This document shows, piece after piece, positions 32,204 through 40,534 of a stretch of 64,000 nucleotides of DNA. Each line of letters starts with the position of its first letter. Position 1 is the stretch's first letter. The notes below the pieces were generated by a model that saw only the letters and a program-made list of their open reading frames with translations, did not search any database and was not told the origin of the DNA. The stretch is taken from NCBI RefSeq assembly GCF_022647665.1, contig NZ_CP071872.1, forward strand, positions 7,006,001 through 7,070,000. The letters are read 5' to 3'. The translations under genes and the position numbers were made by a program. The DNA is from Streptomyces formicae. Its GTDB lineage: Bacteria > Actinomycetota > Actinomycetes > Streptomycetales > Streptomycetaceae.

Positions 32204-32334
32204 AAGGGCCCGATCCGAGAGACGGGCCCGGGCGGGCGGGCACACCCCCGGACGCGGGTGGTCAGGAGCACCCCTCCGGACCAGGTAGTATTACTTCTGT
32301 CGTCAGCCGCCGAGAGCGGCGAGAACGGCAACCC

Positions 32335-32408
32335 GCGCCGCTAGCTCAGTTGGTTAGAGCAGCTGACTCTTAATCAGCGGGTCCGGGGTTCGAGTCCCTG
32401 GCGGCGCA
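32335..32408 (+). tRNA. tRNA-Lys (anticodon CTT), second copy
   Basis: Same 74 bases as the copies at 18545 and 38210, with complete acceptor, D, anticodon and T arms. It is followed by its own terminator. Confidence 0.98.
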
Positions 32409-32416
32409 CCTCTGTG

Positions 32417-32442
32417 AAGCCCCTCGCACAAGCGAGGGGCTT
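32417..32442 (+). terminator. Terminator after the second tRNA-Lys
   Basis: Perfect 11-bp stem (32417-32427 with 32432-32442), ACAA loop, ending in a short T run (CTTTAT). Confidence 0.85.
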
Positions 32443-32497
32443 TATGCGTTTCCGGGGTGCAGGGCCCCGGGCGGGGCGGTCGGTCAGCGGTCAGCGG

Positions 32498-34186
32498 TCA
32501 GCGGTCGAGGAGATCGGCGCGGCCGTGGGTCTCGTACGCGTGCAGCAGTGCACCCTCGTCCTCCTCCGTCAGCCGCCGGTAGGCCCGCTCACCCGCCGGC
32601 CGCCACCAGACCTCGCCGGCGTGGCGGAAGCCCTCCCGCCGGAGCCCGGCACGGTGGATCTTGTTCGTCGCGGTCACCGGAAGGCGTGCCATCACACGGA
32701 CGAAGCGCGGCGCCATCTTCGTCCCCAGGTCCTTCTGGGCGGCGAGGAAGATCGCGAAGGCGTCCGGGTCGAAAGCGGCGCCGTCGCGCAGCGCCACCGC
32801 CGCCATCACCTGGTCCCCCGCGACCGGATCCGGCACCGCGTAGACCGCGACGGCCGCCGCGGACGCCCAGCGCGCCAGGATGTTCTCGATCACCGCGGCG
32901 GCCAGGTTCTCGCTGTCGACCCGCAGCCGGTCGTCCGTACGGCCCGCGAAGTACAGGAAGCCGTCCGCGTCGCGGAAGAAGAGGTCGCCCGTCCAGTACC
33001 AGCCGCCCGGCTCCCGCACCCGCGCCGTCTCCGCCTCCGGATTGCGCCAGTAGCCCTCGAAGAGGCTGCGTCCGCGGTTGACCAGCTCGCCTATCGCCCG
33101 GTCGCCGTTGAGCAGCCGGCCGCTGTCCGAGAAGCGGGCCGTCTCGCACTCCTCGCCCGTCGCCGGGTCCACGACGGCCAGGTCGTCGCCCGGCGCCGCC
33201 CGCCCGATCGCCCCGCTCGGCGTGCCCGGGGTGCGCTGGACGGCCGCGCCGCCCTCGGACGATCCGTACCCCTCGACGAGCCGCACCCCGAAGCGCTGCT
33301 CGAAGCGGGCGGCGTCCACCGCCCCCGCCTCGGTGCCGAAGCCGAGCCGCAGCCGGTGCTCGCGGTCGTCGGCCCGCTCGGGGGTGGCCAGCAGGTACTG
33401 CACGGCGCGGCCCACGTAGGTGAAGTACGTGGCGCCGTACGCCCGGACGTCGGGCAGGAAGCGCGAGGCCGAGAAGCGGCGGCGCAGCGCGACGGACGCA
33501 CCGGCCGCGAGCGCAGGCGCCCAGTCGGCGATGACGGCGTTCCCGTGGAACATCGGCATGCAGATGTAGTGGACATCGTCCGGGCGCACGCCGAACTGCG
33601 CCACGAGCGAGGCCCCGGCCGCCGCCAGCCGCCCCTGGGTGCAGATCGCGGCCTTGGGCGCGCCGGTCGAGCCGGAGGTGAAGTAGAGCAGCAGCCGGCT
33701 GCCGGGCCGGGCGCCGCGGCCCGGCAGGGCGGTGCTCTCGCCGGGCTTCGCGCCCTCGTACGGCGCGAGGAGGCCGGCGTAGGCGTCGGTGTCGGTCACG
33801 AGCACCCGCACACCCGGCAGTTCGAGACCGTCGAGCAGGGGAAGATGCGCGCGCTCGGTGACCAGCACCCGGCATTCGGTGTGCAGGATGTCCCGGGCCA
33901 GTTCGGCGCCGCGGCGGGTGGGGTTGATGCCCGCGACGGCGGCCCCGGCAAGGGCCGCCGCGCCGATCCACAGCGGGAATTCGGGTGTGTTGTCGAGCAG
34001 GACCCCGAGGTGCGGCTCAGCACCCCGGGGTCCGGTGTGCAGCAGCTCGGCGAGCAGCGCCGCCCGCGCCGCGGAGCCGGAGGCGACCTGGTGGTGGCTG
34101 AGGACGAGATCCCCGTACCTCAGCCCCACCCGGTGGTCGCCCCACTGACGCTGCACGAGCTCCGCGACGGTCGTAGCACTGCCCAT
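32498..34186 (-). CDS. Acyl-CoA synthetase (AMP-binding superfamily)
   Basis: 562-aa adenylate-forming enzyme. Phosphate-binding loop YFTSGSTGAPKAA, the A5 region VEGYGSSEGG, the A7 core YWTGDLFFRDADGFLYFAGR and the final lysine region PVTATNKIHR show a complete FadD-type fatty-acyl or aryl-CoA ligase, closest in form to long-chain FadD17-like enzymes. The ATG at 34186 matches the family N-terminus. No neighbour suggests a specific substrate. It would activate a carboxylic acid to its CoA thioester in the cytoplasm. Confidence 0.9.
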   Translation of the reverse strand: MGSATTVAELVQRQWGDHRVGLRYGDLVLSHHQVASGSAARAALLAELLHTGPRGAEPHLGVLLDNTPEFPLWIGAAALAGAAVAGINPTRRGAELARDILHTECRVLVTERAHLPLLDGLELPGVRVLVTDTDAYAGLLAPYEGAKPGESTALPGRGARPGSRLLLYFTSGSTGAPKAAICTQGRLAAAGASLVAQFGVRPDDVHYICMPMFHGNAVIADWAPALAAGASVALRRRFSASRFLPDVRAYGATYFTYVGRAVQYLLATPERADDREHRLRLGFGTEAGAVDAARFEQRFGVRLVEGYGSSEGGAAVQRTPGTPSGAIGRAAPGDDLAVVDPATGEECETARFSDSGRLLNGDRAIGELVNRGRSLFEGYWRNPEAETARVREPGGWYWTGDLFFRDADGFLYFAGRTDDRLRVDSENLAAAVIENILARWASAAAVAVYAVPDPVAGDQVMAAVALRDGAAFDPDAFAIFLAAQKDLGTKMAPRFVRVMARLPVTATNKIHRAGLRREGFRHAGEVWWRPAGERAYRRLTEEDEGALLHAYETHGRADLLDR

Positions 34187-34212
34187 GCCGCCGGACGTTA
34201 GCTGACGAACTG

Positions 34213-34800
34213 TCAGAACTGAACATCCGAGCAGGCGTAGAAGGCGTTCGCGGTGTCGTGGACGGTCCACACCGCCAGGATCAGATGGCGCCCGGACTTG
34301 GACGGCAGCGTGCCGCTGTGGCTCAGCGACATCGGCGGCTGCTGCCCGTTGTAGGGGATGGTCAGGAACGGCTGCGGGTCGAGGGCCGCGCGGGTGAGCG
34401 GCTGGCTCGGGTTCCACCCGTTCTTGGTGACGTAGTACTTGAAGTCGGTCGTCCGGTGGTTCGCCGTGAACGTCCACCTGAAGGTGTAGTTCGCTCCGGA
34501 CGTGACCTTGGTCGTGGGCCAGGTGCCGCCGCGCGGGTCGTCGAGCTGGGAGAAGCGGCTGATGCCGGCGGAACAGATCGATCCGTCGGCCGGGCCCGCC
34601 GCCGGGAACCCCTTGGGGCCCTCGACGCTCTGGGGTTCGTAGATGATGTCGCCGCAGTTGGTGACCGTGCCGTTGGCACAGACCTTCTGACGGCTGAGAG
34701 GGGCGTCGGTGTAGCCGTGGCTGCTGGCGCTGCCCGTGGCGAGGAAGGACGTACCCGCCACGGCGAGGCCGACCACGGCCGCGCTTATTCGCTTTCGCAT
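34213..34800 (-). CDS. AA10 lytic polysaccharide monooxygenase / chitin-binding protein (Chb-like)
   Basis: 195-aa secreted copper LPMO. After a signal peptide of about 28 residues (cleavage after SASS), the mature protein begins with His in HGYTDAPLSR, the copper-brace histidine. The second copper His is in WTFTANHRTTDF, and the usual axial Phe/aromatic site lies near the C-terminal NAFYACSD. Length matches the single-domain CHB proteins. ATG at 34800 has CAGGAG about 8 bases upstream. Two DasR/chitinase-type direct repeats lie upstream. It may act on chitin, or on the glycan made by CslA. In S. coelicolor a chitin-binding protein sits at the same place (SCO2833, recalled). Confidence 0.9.
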   Translation of the reverse strand: MRKRISAAVVGLAVAGTSFLATGSASSHGYTDAPLSRQKVCANGTVTNCGDIIYEPQSVEGPKGFPAAGPADGSICSAGISRFSQLDDPRGGTWPTTKVTSGANYTFRWTFTANHRTTDFKYYVTKNGWNPSQPLTRAALDPQPFLTIPYNGQQPPMSLSHSGTLPSKSGRHLILAVWTVHDTANAFYACSDVQF

Positions 34801-34877
34801 GTTGTCGCTCCTGGAGAACGTGGGGGTGTTCTGTGAGCCGTGCTGTGCAGGGGCGGAGCTTGTGCGGTCGTGCACAT

Positions 34878-34931
34878 TCCGGTCTAGACCAAGTCTCAGA
34901 TTATTGACGAATGTTGAACATGTCCAGACCA
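34878..34931 (-). promoter_or_regulatory. Two DasR/chitinase-type boxes upstream of the LPMO gene
   Basis: On the minus strand TTGGTCTAGACCGG (34880-34893) and TTGGTCTGGACATG (34919-34932) match the TGGTCTAGACCA dre element bound by DasR and the 12-bp direct repeats of Streptomyces chitinase promoters. The first core GGTCTAGACC is perfect; the second is a diverged copy. They are 39 bp apart, 78-132 bp before the ATG, with an AT-rich stretch (AATAAT) between them that may be the -10. Confidence 0.75.
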
Positions 34932-34956
34932 ATGAGCGACGACAACCGACGTCCCG

Positions 34957-36600
34957 TCAGGGACCCTCCGTGACGCCCGTGCGGGCCGTGCAGAAGGCGA
35001 CGGTCAGATCCCGCACCAGCGCCTTGCGTTCGTAGTCGTCCAGCTCCACCAGGCCGCGCACGGTGAGCCGTTGGACCGTGTCGTCGACCGCGTCCACGAT
35101 CGAGGTCAGCACGGTGTCCCGGTGCTCGGCCTCGATCACGGCGATTCGGCGGCGGTGCATCGCGGACGCGACCTCGGGTGCGTACTCGATCCGCGTCGGC
35201 TGCGCCGAGAAGATCTCGATGCCGACCGGGGCGCACTCGACCGAGAGGGTCTTCGTGAGCGCGTCGCCGACGGCTTCGGCGTTGCGGAGGGTCGGCGCGT
35301 CCTCGTGGAACGCGTCGGCGGGGAGCTGCGAGAGCACGCGGGCCATCGCCGCCTCCACCTGCTCGCGCAGATACGCCTCGTGGTCCGCCACGGCGAGCAC
35401 GGCGCGGGCGGTGTCCTTGATCTGCCAGACGACGAGGACGACGGCCTGGAGGGCGGTGCCGTTCGCGTCCACGACGGGCATCGGCTCGCTGCGCCAGTGG
35501 CGCAGGCGCACATCGACGCGCCAGCGCAGGAGCAGCGGGCTCACCCACATGAGACCGGCGCGGCGGACGCTCCCCCGGTACTCACCGAACAGCGTCAGCA
35601 CCCAGGCGTCACCGACGCGGCTGCGCGCGATGCCGCCGAGCGTGAACAGCGCGAAGATCACGCCGAGTGCCAGCAGCCCCCACTGGCCCGTGCTGATTCC
35701 GTGGTACGGGCGCGGCCCCAGCCCGAACAGCTCCTCGACGGCGGTCGGAACCGCCCCGGTCCAGTGCAGCACGCCCGCACAGGCGATGACCGCGATGGTC
35801 CCCAGGATCAGGGCGGTCCATCCGGGCAGCGCGGGACCGGGCCGCTCGTGCAGCTTCGGGTCGACGGGCGGCGCGGGCCGCCGGCTCGGTGCGACGGAGG
35901 GCGTCCGCGGGGGCGCGGACCTGGGCCCGGGCGGTACGGCGACGGGCGCCATCGCGACGGTGTCGGGTCCCCCGTCGTCCCCTGCCGAGGCCGCTCCGTC
36001 GTCGCGGAAGAGCAGGTGCACGGGGATCAGCCCGGTGGAGTCCGCACCGATCACGCCTCCGCGGCGCGCCGCCACCCCGACCAGTCCGTGCATCGCGGGC
36101 GCGCCACCGGTGGTGCCCGCCGTCGCGTCGGCACGTACGGCCGGCTCGCCGTCGGGGTCGGGGGGCCGGTGGGTGTGGGTGAGGTCGAGGGCAGGTGCGG
36201 GGTCGGAGTCCGCATCGGAGTCGGAGTCCGCGCCGCCGAGGGGCTTGCCGCCCGCCGGTTCGACCGGTGCGTCGCTCGGCGGGGGCGCGGCGTCCGCGTC
36301 GTCGCGCGCCGGAGCGGCGGGGGCGGCGGAGTCCGCGGACGCGGCTGGGACGGCGGGCTCGGCGGAATCGGCGGAATCGGCGGGCGCGGAGTCGGCGGGC
36401 TCGGCGAAGGCGAGGGACCCGGCCGACCCGGCGTCATGCGTGGCGCCGGGTTCGGGTGCCACGGCTTCGCCGTCCGTCGCAGGCGTCCCGGAGCCGGGCG
36501 CTTCCACCTCCCGGACATGGACCGGACGTGCCGACAAGCGGGGCAGGCCCGGCGGCAGGGGAGCCGCAGGGTCCTCGGAGTGGGGAGTCGTGGGGATCAC
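34957..36600 (-). CDS. SPFH/band-7 domain membrane protein with long disordered N-terminus
   Basis: 547-aa protein. Residues 1-260 are Ala/Pro/Asp/Ser-rich and probably disordered, with (SD) and (ADSA) low-complexity runs. Two hydrophobic helices follow (WTALILGTIAVIACAGVLHW and the segment GLLALGVIFALFTLGGIA). A stomatin/prohibitin-like SPFH domain occupies about 345-520 (YRGSVRRAGLMWVSPLL, VDVRLRHWRSEPMPVVD). The GTG at 36600 has GAGGAGG 8 bases upstream. SPFH proteins scaffold membrane microdomains. Its position next to a wall-binding NlpC-like protein and close to cslA-glxA suggests an envelope role (inference). Confidence 0.85.
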   Translation of the reverse strand: MIPTTPHSEDPAAPLPPGLPRLSARPVHVREVEAPGSGTPATDGEAVAPEPGATHDAGSAGSLAFAEPADSAPADSADSAEPAVPAASADSAAPAAPARDDADAAPPPSDAPVEPAGGKPLGGADSDSDADSDPAPALDLTHTHRPPDPDGEPAVRADATAGTTGGAPAMHGLVGVAARRGGVIGADSTGLIPVHLLFRDDGAASAGDDGGPDTVAMAPVAVPPGPRSAPPRTPSVAPSRRPAPPVDPKLHERPGPALPGWTALILGTIAVIACAGVLHWTGAVPTAVEELFGLGPRPYHGISTGQWGLLALGVIFALFTLGGIARSRVGDAWVLTLFGEYRGSVRRAGLMWVSPLLLRWRVDVRLRHWRSEPMPVVDANGTALQAVVLVVWQIKDTARAVLAVADHEAYLREQVEAAMARVLSQLPADAFHEDAPTLRNAEAVGDALTKTLSVECAPVGIEIFSAQPTRIEYAPEVASAMHRRRIAVIEAEHRDTVLTSIVDAVDDTVQRLTVRGLVELDDYERKALVRDLTVAFCTARTGVTEGP

Positions 36601-36643
36601 CTGGGCCGCCTCCTCGCGGTCGCTGCGTGGTCTGGGGTGCGGG

Positions 36644-38050
36644 TCATGAGAAGAGCCGCCGCCAGGTCTCGGGGCCGGGGCTGCCGTCCGCCGCTCCGCC
36701 GCGCCAGCCCTGTGCGCGCTGGAACGCCTCGACGTTGCGGCGGTCCGCCTCGCTCCAGCGCGGCCCCGGTCCGTTCGTGTAGTGCTTGCCGAAGCCCCGC
36801 TTCACCAGTTGGCGGCCGAGCTTCTCCACATGGGGGTTCGACTGGCCGGGGCGGAAGTACCCCCGACCCGGGTACTCCGGCACCTGCGCGGACCCCGTCG
36901 CCGGAGCCTGCCGCGCCGTGCGCGGGATGTTCCTGCCCGTGCCGTTCACCAGATGGCGCCAGGTCTGCGGTCCCGGCATTCCGTCCGCTTCCGCGCCCTT
37001 CCAGCCCTGGGCGCGCTGGAACGCCTTCGTCGCCCGCCGGTCCTCCTCGCTCCAGCGTGAGCCGGGGCCCTTGCCGTAGTAGCGCTCCGCGCCCCGTTCC
37101 ACGAGCAACCTCCCGATCTGGGTGACGTACTGGTTGTCCGCGCCCGACGTGAAGTGGTGCGCGCCGGGGTACGCGGGGCCGACGGCGTGCTGTGCGAGGG
37201 GGACGGGGACGGGCGTCCCGCCGAGGGGGGTCGCGCCGACGAGTCCCCTGTAGCGGTAGGCCACGTAGCGGCTGGAGTTGTTCCAGTACGCGATCGGCGT
37301 GGCCTGCCTGCGGGTGTGCGGCTTCGCCTGTTCGTAGGCGACGTAGTGGGTGTGCGTGTAGTCGGTCCAGCCGCCGAAGATGGTGACGTGCGAGCCGTTG
37401 CCGGGGTCGGCCTCGTTGTGGAAGAGCAGGATGTCGCCCGGTTGCAGGTCCTTGCGGGCGATGCGGACCCCGTACTGGGCCAGGCTGCCGGTCCATTCGT
37501 TGCCCAGCAGGTTCCACGCCATCGAGACATAGCCCGAGCAGTCCTGCCGGTAGCCGTCCGACCAGAACGCGCTCATGGAGTAGGGGACCTCGGCCGTCAC
37601 CCAGCGCTTGGCCCGGTTGATGATCTGCGCGCGGGACATGCTGCGCAGCTCCGGCGCGGCGCCCCCGGCGGGCACCGGAGCCGGCCGCCCGTACAGCGGG
37701 CCCTGTCCGCCCTGCGGGGTCCCCGGCTCGGGGCTCTGTGTGGCCTCCGGCCCGGGGCTCTGCGCAGCCTCCGGCTCCGGGCTCTGCGCGGTGCCGACCG
37801 GGCCGCTCGGCGCCGGACCGCCCGCGGCGGGGCCGGTGCTGTCGGCCACCGCCCCGGCCGCTCCGCCGCCGAGCACCACGCCGGCCGCGGTGAAGAGGAC
37901 CAGCGCCCGCCGGGGACCGCGTGCGGCCCTGCGCAGCCTGGCGCTCCACGGCCGGGCGTTCCCGCGGGACGATGCGCGGCGCTGCCGGGCGCAGCCGGCG
38001 CAGGGGCAGTCGGCGGGGGGCTCGTACTCCTCGAAGGCCGGAACGGTCAT
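36644..38050 (-). CDS. NlpC/P60-like protein with two peptidoglycan-binding repeats
   Basis: 468-aa protein. A Cys-rich cytoplasmic start (CPCAGCARQR, resembling a small zinc knuckle) and a transmembrane anchor (ALVLFTAAGVVLGGGAAGAV, about 50-70) are followed by a Pro/Ser linker with PE repeats. A cysteine-hydrolase-like domain follows, with Cys in DGYRQDCSGYVSMAW and His in GNGSHVTIFGGW, and then two homologous 40-residue peptidoglycan-binding repeats (RWSEEDRRATKAFQRAQGW, RWSEADRRNVEAFQRAQGW). The ATG at 38050 with GGAG upstream is preferred over 38098. It is likely a wall-associated amidase or endopeptidase facing outward. Confidence 0.85.
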   Translation of the reverse strand: MTVPAFEEYEPPADCPCAGCARQRRASSRGNARPWSARLRRAARGPRRALVLFTAAGVVLGGGAAGAVADSTGPAAGGPAPSGPVGTAQSPEPEAAQSPGPEATQSPEPGTPQGGQGPLYGRPAPVPAGGAAPELRSMSRAQIINRAKRWVTAEVPYSMSAFWSDGYRQDCSGYVSMAWNLLGNEWTGSLAQYGVRIARKDLQPGDILLFHNEADPGNGSHVTIFGGWTDYTHTHYVAYEQAKPHTRRQATPIAYWNNSSRYVAYRYRGLVGATPLGGTPVPVPLAQHAVGPAYPGAHHFTSGADNQYVTQIGRLLVERGAERYYGKGPGSRWSEEDRRATKAFQRAQGWKGAEADGMPGPQTWRHLVNGTGRNIPRTARQAPATGSAQVPEYPGRGYFRPGQSNPHVEKLGRQLVKRGFGKHYTNGPGPRWSEADRRNVEAFQRAQGWRGGAADGSPGPETWRRLFS

Positions 38051-38209
38051 GCGGTGCGGCTCCACTGGCCCTCCACAGCGTCTCAACTGTTCTGACAAAT
38101 CACACTTTGACTGATCAAAGGGAAAAAACGACCATCCGACAGGCCGGAACGCGCAAGGAAATGGTCAGGAGCACACCTGGAGGTCAGGTAGAGTTTTCCG
38201 GGTCAGCAC

Positions 38210-38283
38210 GCGCCGCTAGCTCAGTTGGTTAGAGCAGCTGACTCTTAATCAGCGGGTCCGGGGTTCGAGTCCCTGGCGGCGCA
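38210..38283 (+). tRNA. tRNA-Lys (anticodon CTT), third copy
   Basis: Same 74 bases as the copies at 18545 and 32335. It lies in the gap between the divergent NlpC-like gene and cslA. Confidence 0.98.
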
Positions 38284-38291
38284 CGCATCAT

Positions 38292-38324
38292 CGAGGCTCC
38301 CTCACCAGCGGTGAGGGGGCCTCG
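38292..38324 (+). terminator. Terminator after the third tRNA-Lys
   Basis: 15-bp stem (38292-38306 with 38310-38324) with one G-U pair and a three-base loop. The 272 bp from here to cslA contain no gene that I can support and should hold the cslA promoter. Confidence 0.8.
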
Positions 38325-38596
38325 GTCGTTCCCGGATTCCCTTGTAGTAAGCGCCTGCGTTCCGGGAACCTGTCTTCCGGTTGCGCCGGCCGCGCGATGG
38401 GGGACCCCCGGGGGACCCCGCTTGCGAACGGTTGTCCGAGCCCGGGCATCATGCAACCGGACGGTCGTCATCTGATGTCCAGGGGAACGACGGCCTGCCA
38501 TTACCGCGCCGGGGACGGCTGGTCGGGGGACCGGGGGTTGAGGGCGCGGAGACCGAACGATCACGCAGCCAGACCAGGCATGCGGGGGGATGATTC

Positions 38597-40534
38597 ATGA
38601 CGTCGACGCCGACCGGAGCCCGGCAGCCGGACAACGACGACCCTTCCCGGACCACTCAGCTCCGGATTCCCGGGCAACTGCGTGCGGGGGCCTCCCGGCT
38701 GCGCCCGAAGAGGACGGCGCTGCCGCGGTACGACTACGAGCACTACAGCCGCCTCGCGGGGCCGCTGACCCAGCCCGACCCGTCGAAGCCGTACCGGGTG
38801 ACGTACCGCTCGCTGCTCTCGCAGGAGCCGCACCGGGTGCGCGCCGCACTGCTGCTGGGCGCCGCGCCGCTCGTCTCGCTCGGACTGTTCGCCTGGCTGA
38901 TGCAGCCTCAGCACTGGACCGAGCGCGACCCGAACCTCGACAACGACCTGCTGCTGTGGCTCGACATCGTCATGCTCGTCTCGATCGGCCTGATCGAGCT
39001 CTTCCGCACGATGAACGTCCTGTCCAACGCGCACGCGACGCTCGTCGCCCGTGACCCCGTCCCCGTCGTGCCCGAGCACGGCACCCGGGTCGCCTTCCTC
39101 ACCTCCTTCGTGCCGGGCAAGGAGCCCCTGGAGATGGTGACGAAGACCCTCGAAGCGGCGGTGCGGATCCGGCACCGCGGGCCGATGCACGTATGGCTGC
39201 TCGACGAGGGCGACGACCCGGCCGTCAAGGAGGTCTGCGCACGGCTCGGCGTCCACCACTTCTCCCGCAAGGGCATCGCCGAGTGGAACCAGGCGAAGGG
39301 CGCCCACCGGGCCAGGACCAAGCACGGCAACTACAACGCCTGGCTGGAGGCGCACGGCGGGAACTACGACTTCTTCGCGTCCGTCGACACCGACCACGTC
39401 CCGCTGCCCAACTACCTGGAGCGGATGCTCGGTTACTTCCGCGACCCGGACGTCGGCTTCGTCATCGGCCCCCAGGTCTACGGCAATTACGACACCTTCG
39501 TCACCAAGGCCGCCGAATCCCAGCAGTTCCTCTTCCACGCCCTGATCCAGCGCGCGGGCAACCGCTACGGCGCCCCCATGTTCGTCGGCACCTCCAACGC
39601 CGTCCGGATCAGCGCGATCGAGCAGATCGGCGGGCTCTACGACTCGATCACCGAGGACATGGCGACGGGCTTCGAGATGCACCGCGCCCGCAACCCGGGG
39701 ACCGGCAACAAGTGGCGCTCGGTCTACACCCCGGACGTGCTGGCCGTCGGCGAGGGCCCGACCGCCTGGACCGACTTCTTCACCCAGCAGCTGCGCTGGT
39801 CGCGCGGCACGTACGAGACGATCCTCAAGCAGTACTGGAGGGGCTTCGGGACGCTGCCGCCCGGAAAGCTCTTCAACTACACGATGATGATCATCTTCTA
39901 CCCGATGTCGGCCCTCAACTGGATCCTGGCGGCGCTCAGCTGCGCCCTGTTCCTGGGCATGGGCGCCTCGGGTGTGCAGATCGACCCGGCGATCTGGATG
40001 ATGCTGTACGGCAACGCCTCGGCGCTCCAGATCGGCCTCTACATCTGGAACCGCCGCCACAACGTCTCGCCGCACGAGCCCGAGGGCTCCGGCGGCCTCG
40101 CCGGCATGGTGATGTCCGCGCTCTCCGCGCCGATCTACGCGCGGTCCCTGATGGACGCCGTGCTGCGCCGCAAGAGCTCGTTCGTCGTGACCCCCAAGGG
40201 CGACTCGTCCAGCCCGGACACCCTCTTCGGCACCTTCCGGATCCACCTCTTCTTCATCCTGGTCTTCGGCGGCTCGCTCGCCTCCTCCTTCTGGTTCGGG
40301 CACGACCACCCGGCGATGATCACCTGGGCCGGGCTGGCCCTGCTGATCACGGCGGCGCCCATCCTCGCCTGGCGGTACTCGCTGCGCGGGGACAGGAAGA
40401 AGAAGCGGAAGAACCCGCCCGCTTCGGGAGGCGGGCCCGGGCCGACGCCGCCGGGCGCCCACGTGCCGCAGCAGAAGCCCGGCTGGGCCCCCGAACAGAC
40501 CATGCAGCTCGCCCTTGGGGGACGTAAGAAATGA
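38597..40534 (+). CDS. cslA: Cellulose synthase-like glycosyltransferase CslA
   Basis: 645-aa GT2 membrane synthase. Two N-terminal helices (about residues 80-140) precede the catalytic domain with the D,D,D,QxxRW signature: VWLLDEGDD, SVDTDHVPLPNYLERML, SITEDMATGF and QQLRWSRGTYE. Further helices follow. The order cslA-glxA with a nearby endoglucanase gene is the known Streptomyces locus that makes a beta-glucan at hyphal tips. ATG at 38597 follows GGGGGGATG. The Pro/Gly-rich cytoplasmic tail begins near residue 610. The stop overlaps glxA (ATGA), so the synthase and the oxidase are co-produced. Confidence 0.95.
   Translation: MTSTPTGARQPDNDDPSRTTQLRIPGQLRAGASRLRPKRTALPRYDYEHYSRLAGPLTQPDPSKPYRVTYRSLLSQEPHRVRAALLLGAAPLVSLGLFAWLMQPQHWTERDPNLDNDLLLWLDIVMLVSIGLIELFRTMNVLSNAHATLVARDPVPVVPEHGTRVAFLTSFVPGKEPLEMVTKTLEAAVRIRHRGPMHVWLLDEGDDPAVKEVCARLGVHHFSRKGIAEWNQAKGAHRARTKHGNYNAWLEAHGGNYDFFASVDTDHVPLPNYLERMLGYFRDPDVGFVIGPQVYGNYDTFVTKAAESQQFLFHALIQRAGNRYGAPMFVGTSNAVRISAIEQIGGLYDSITEDMATGFEMHRARNPGTGNKWRSVYTPDVLAVGEGPTAWTDFFTQQLRWSRGTYETILKQYWRGFGTLPPGKLFNYTMMIIFYPMSALNWILAALSCALFLGMGASGVQIDPAIWMMLYGNASALQIGLYIWNRRHNVSPHEPEGSGGLAGMVMSALSAPIYARSLMDAVLRRKSSFVVTPKGDSSSPDTLFGTFRIHLFFILVFGGSLASSFWFGHDHPAMITWAGLALLITAAPILAWRYSLRGDRKKKRKNPPASGGGPGPTPPGAHVPQQKPGWAPEQTMQLALGGRKK

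Noticed and set aside
34202..34216. CTGAC/GTCAG palindrome at the end of the LPMO gene as an operator
   Set aside because: Five-base arms with a five-base gap overlapping a stop codon are too weak to support a call.
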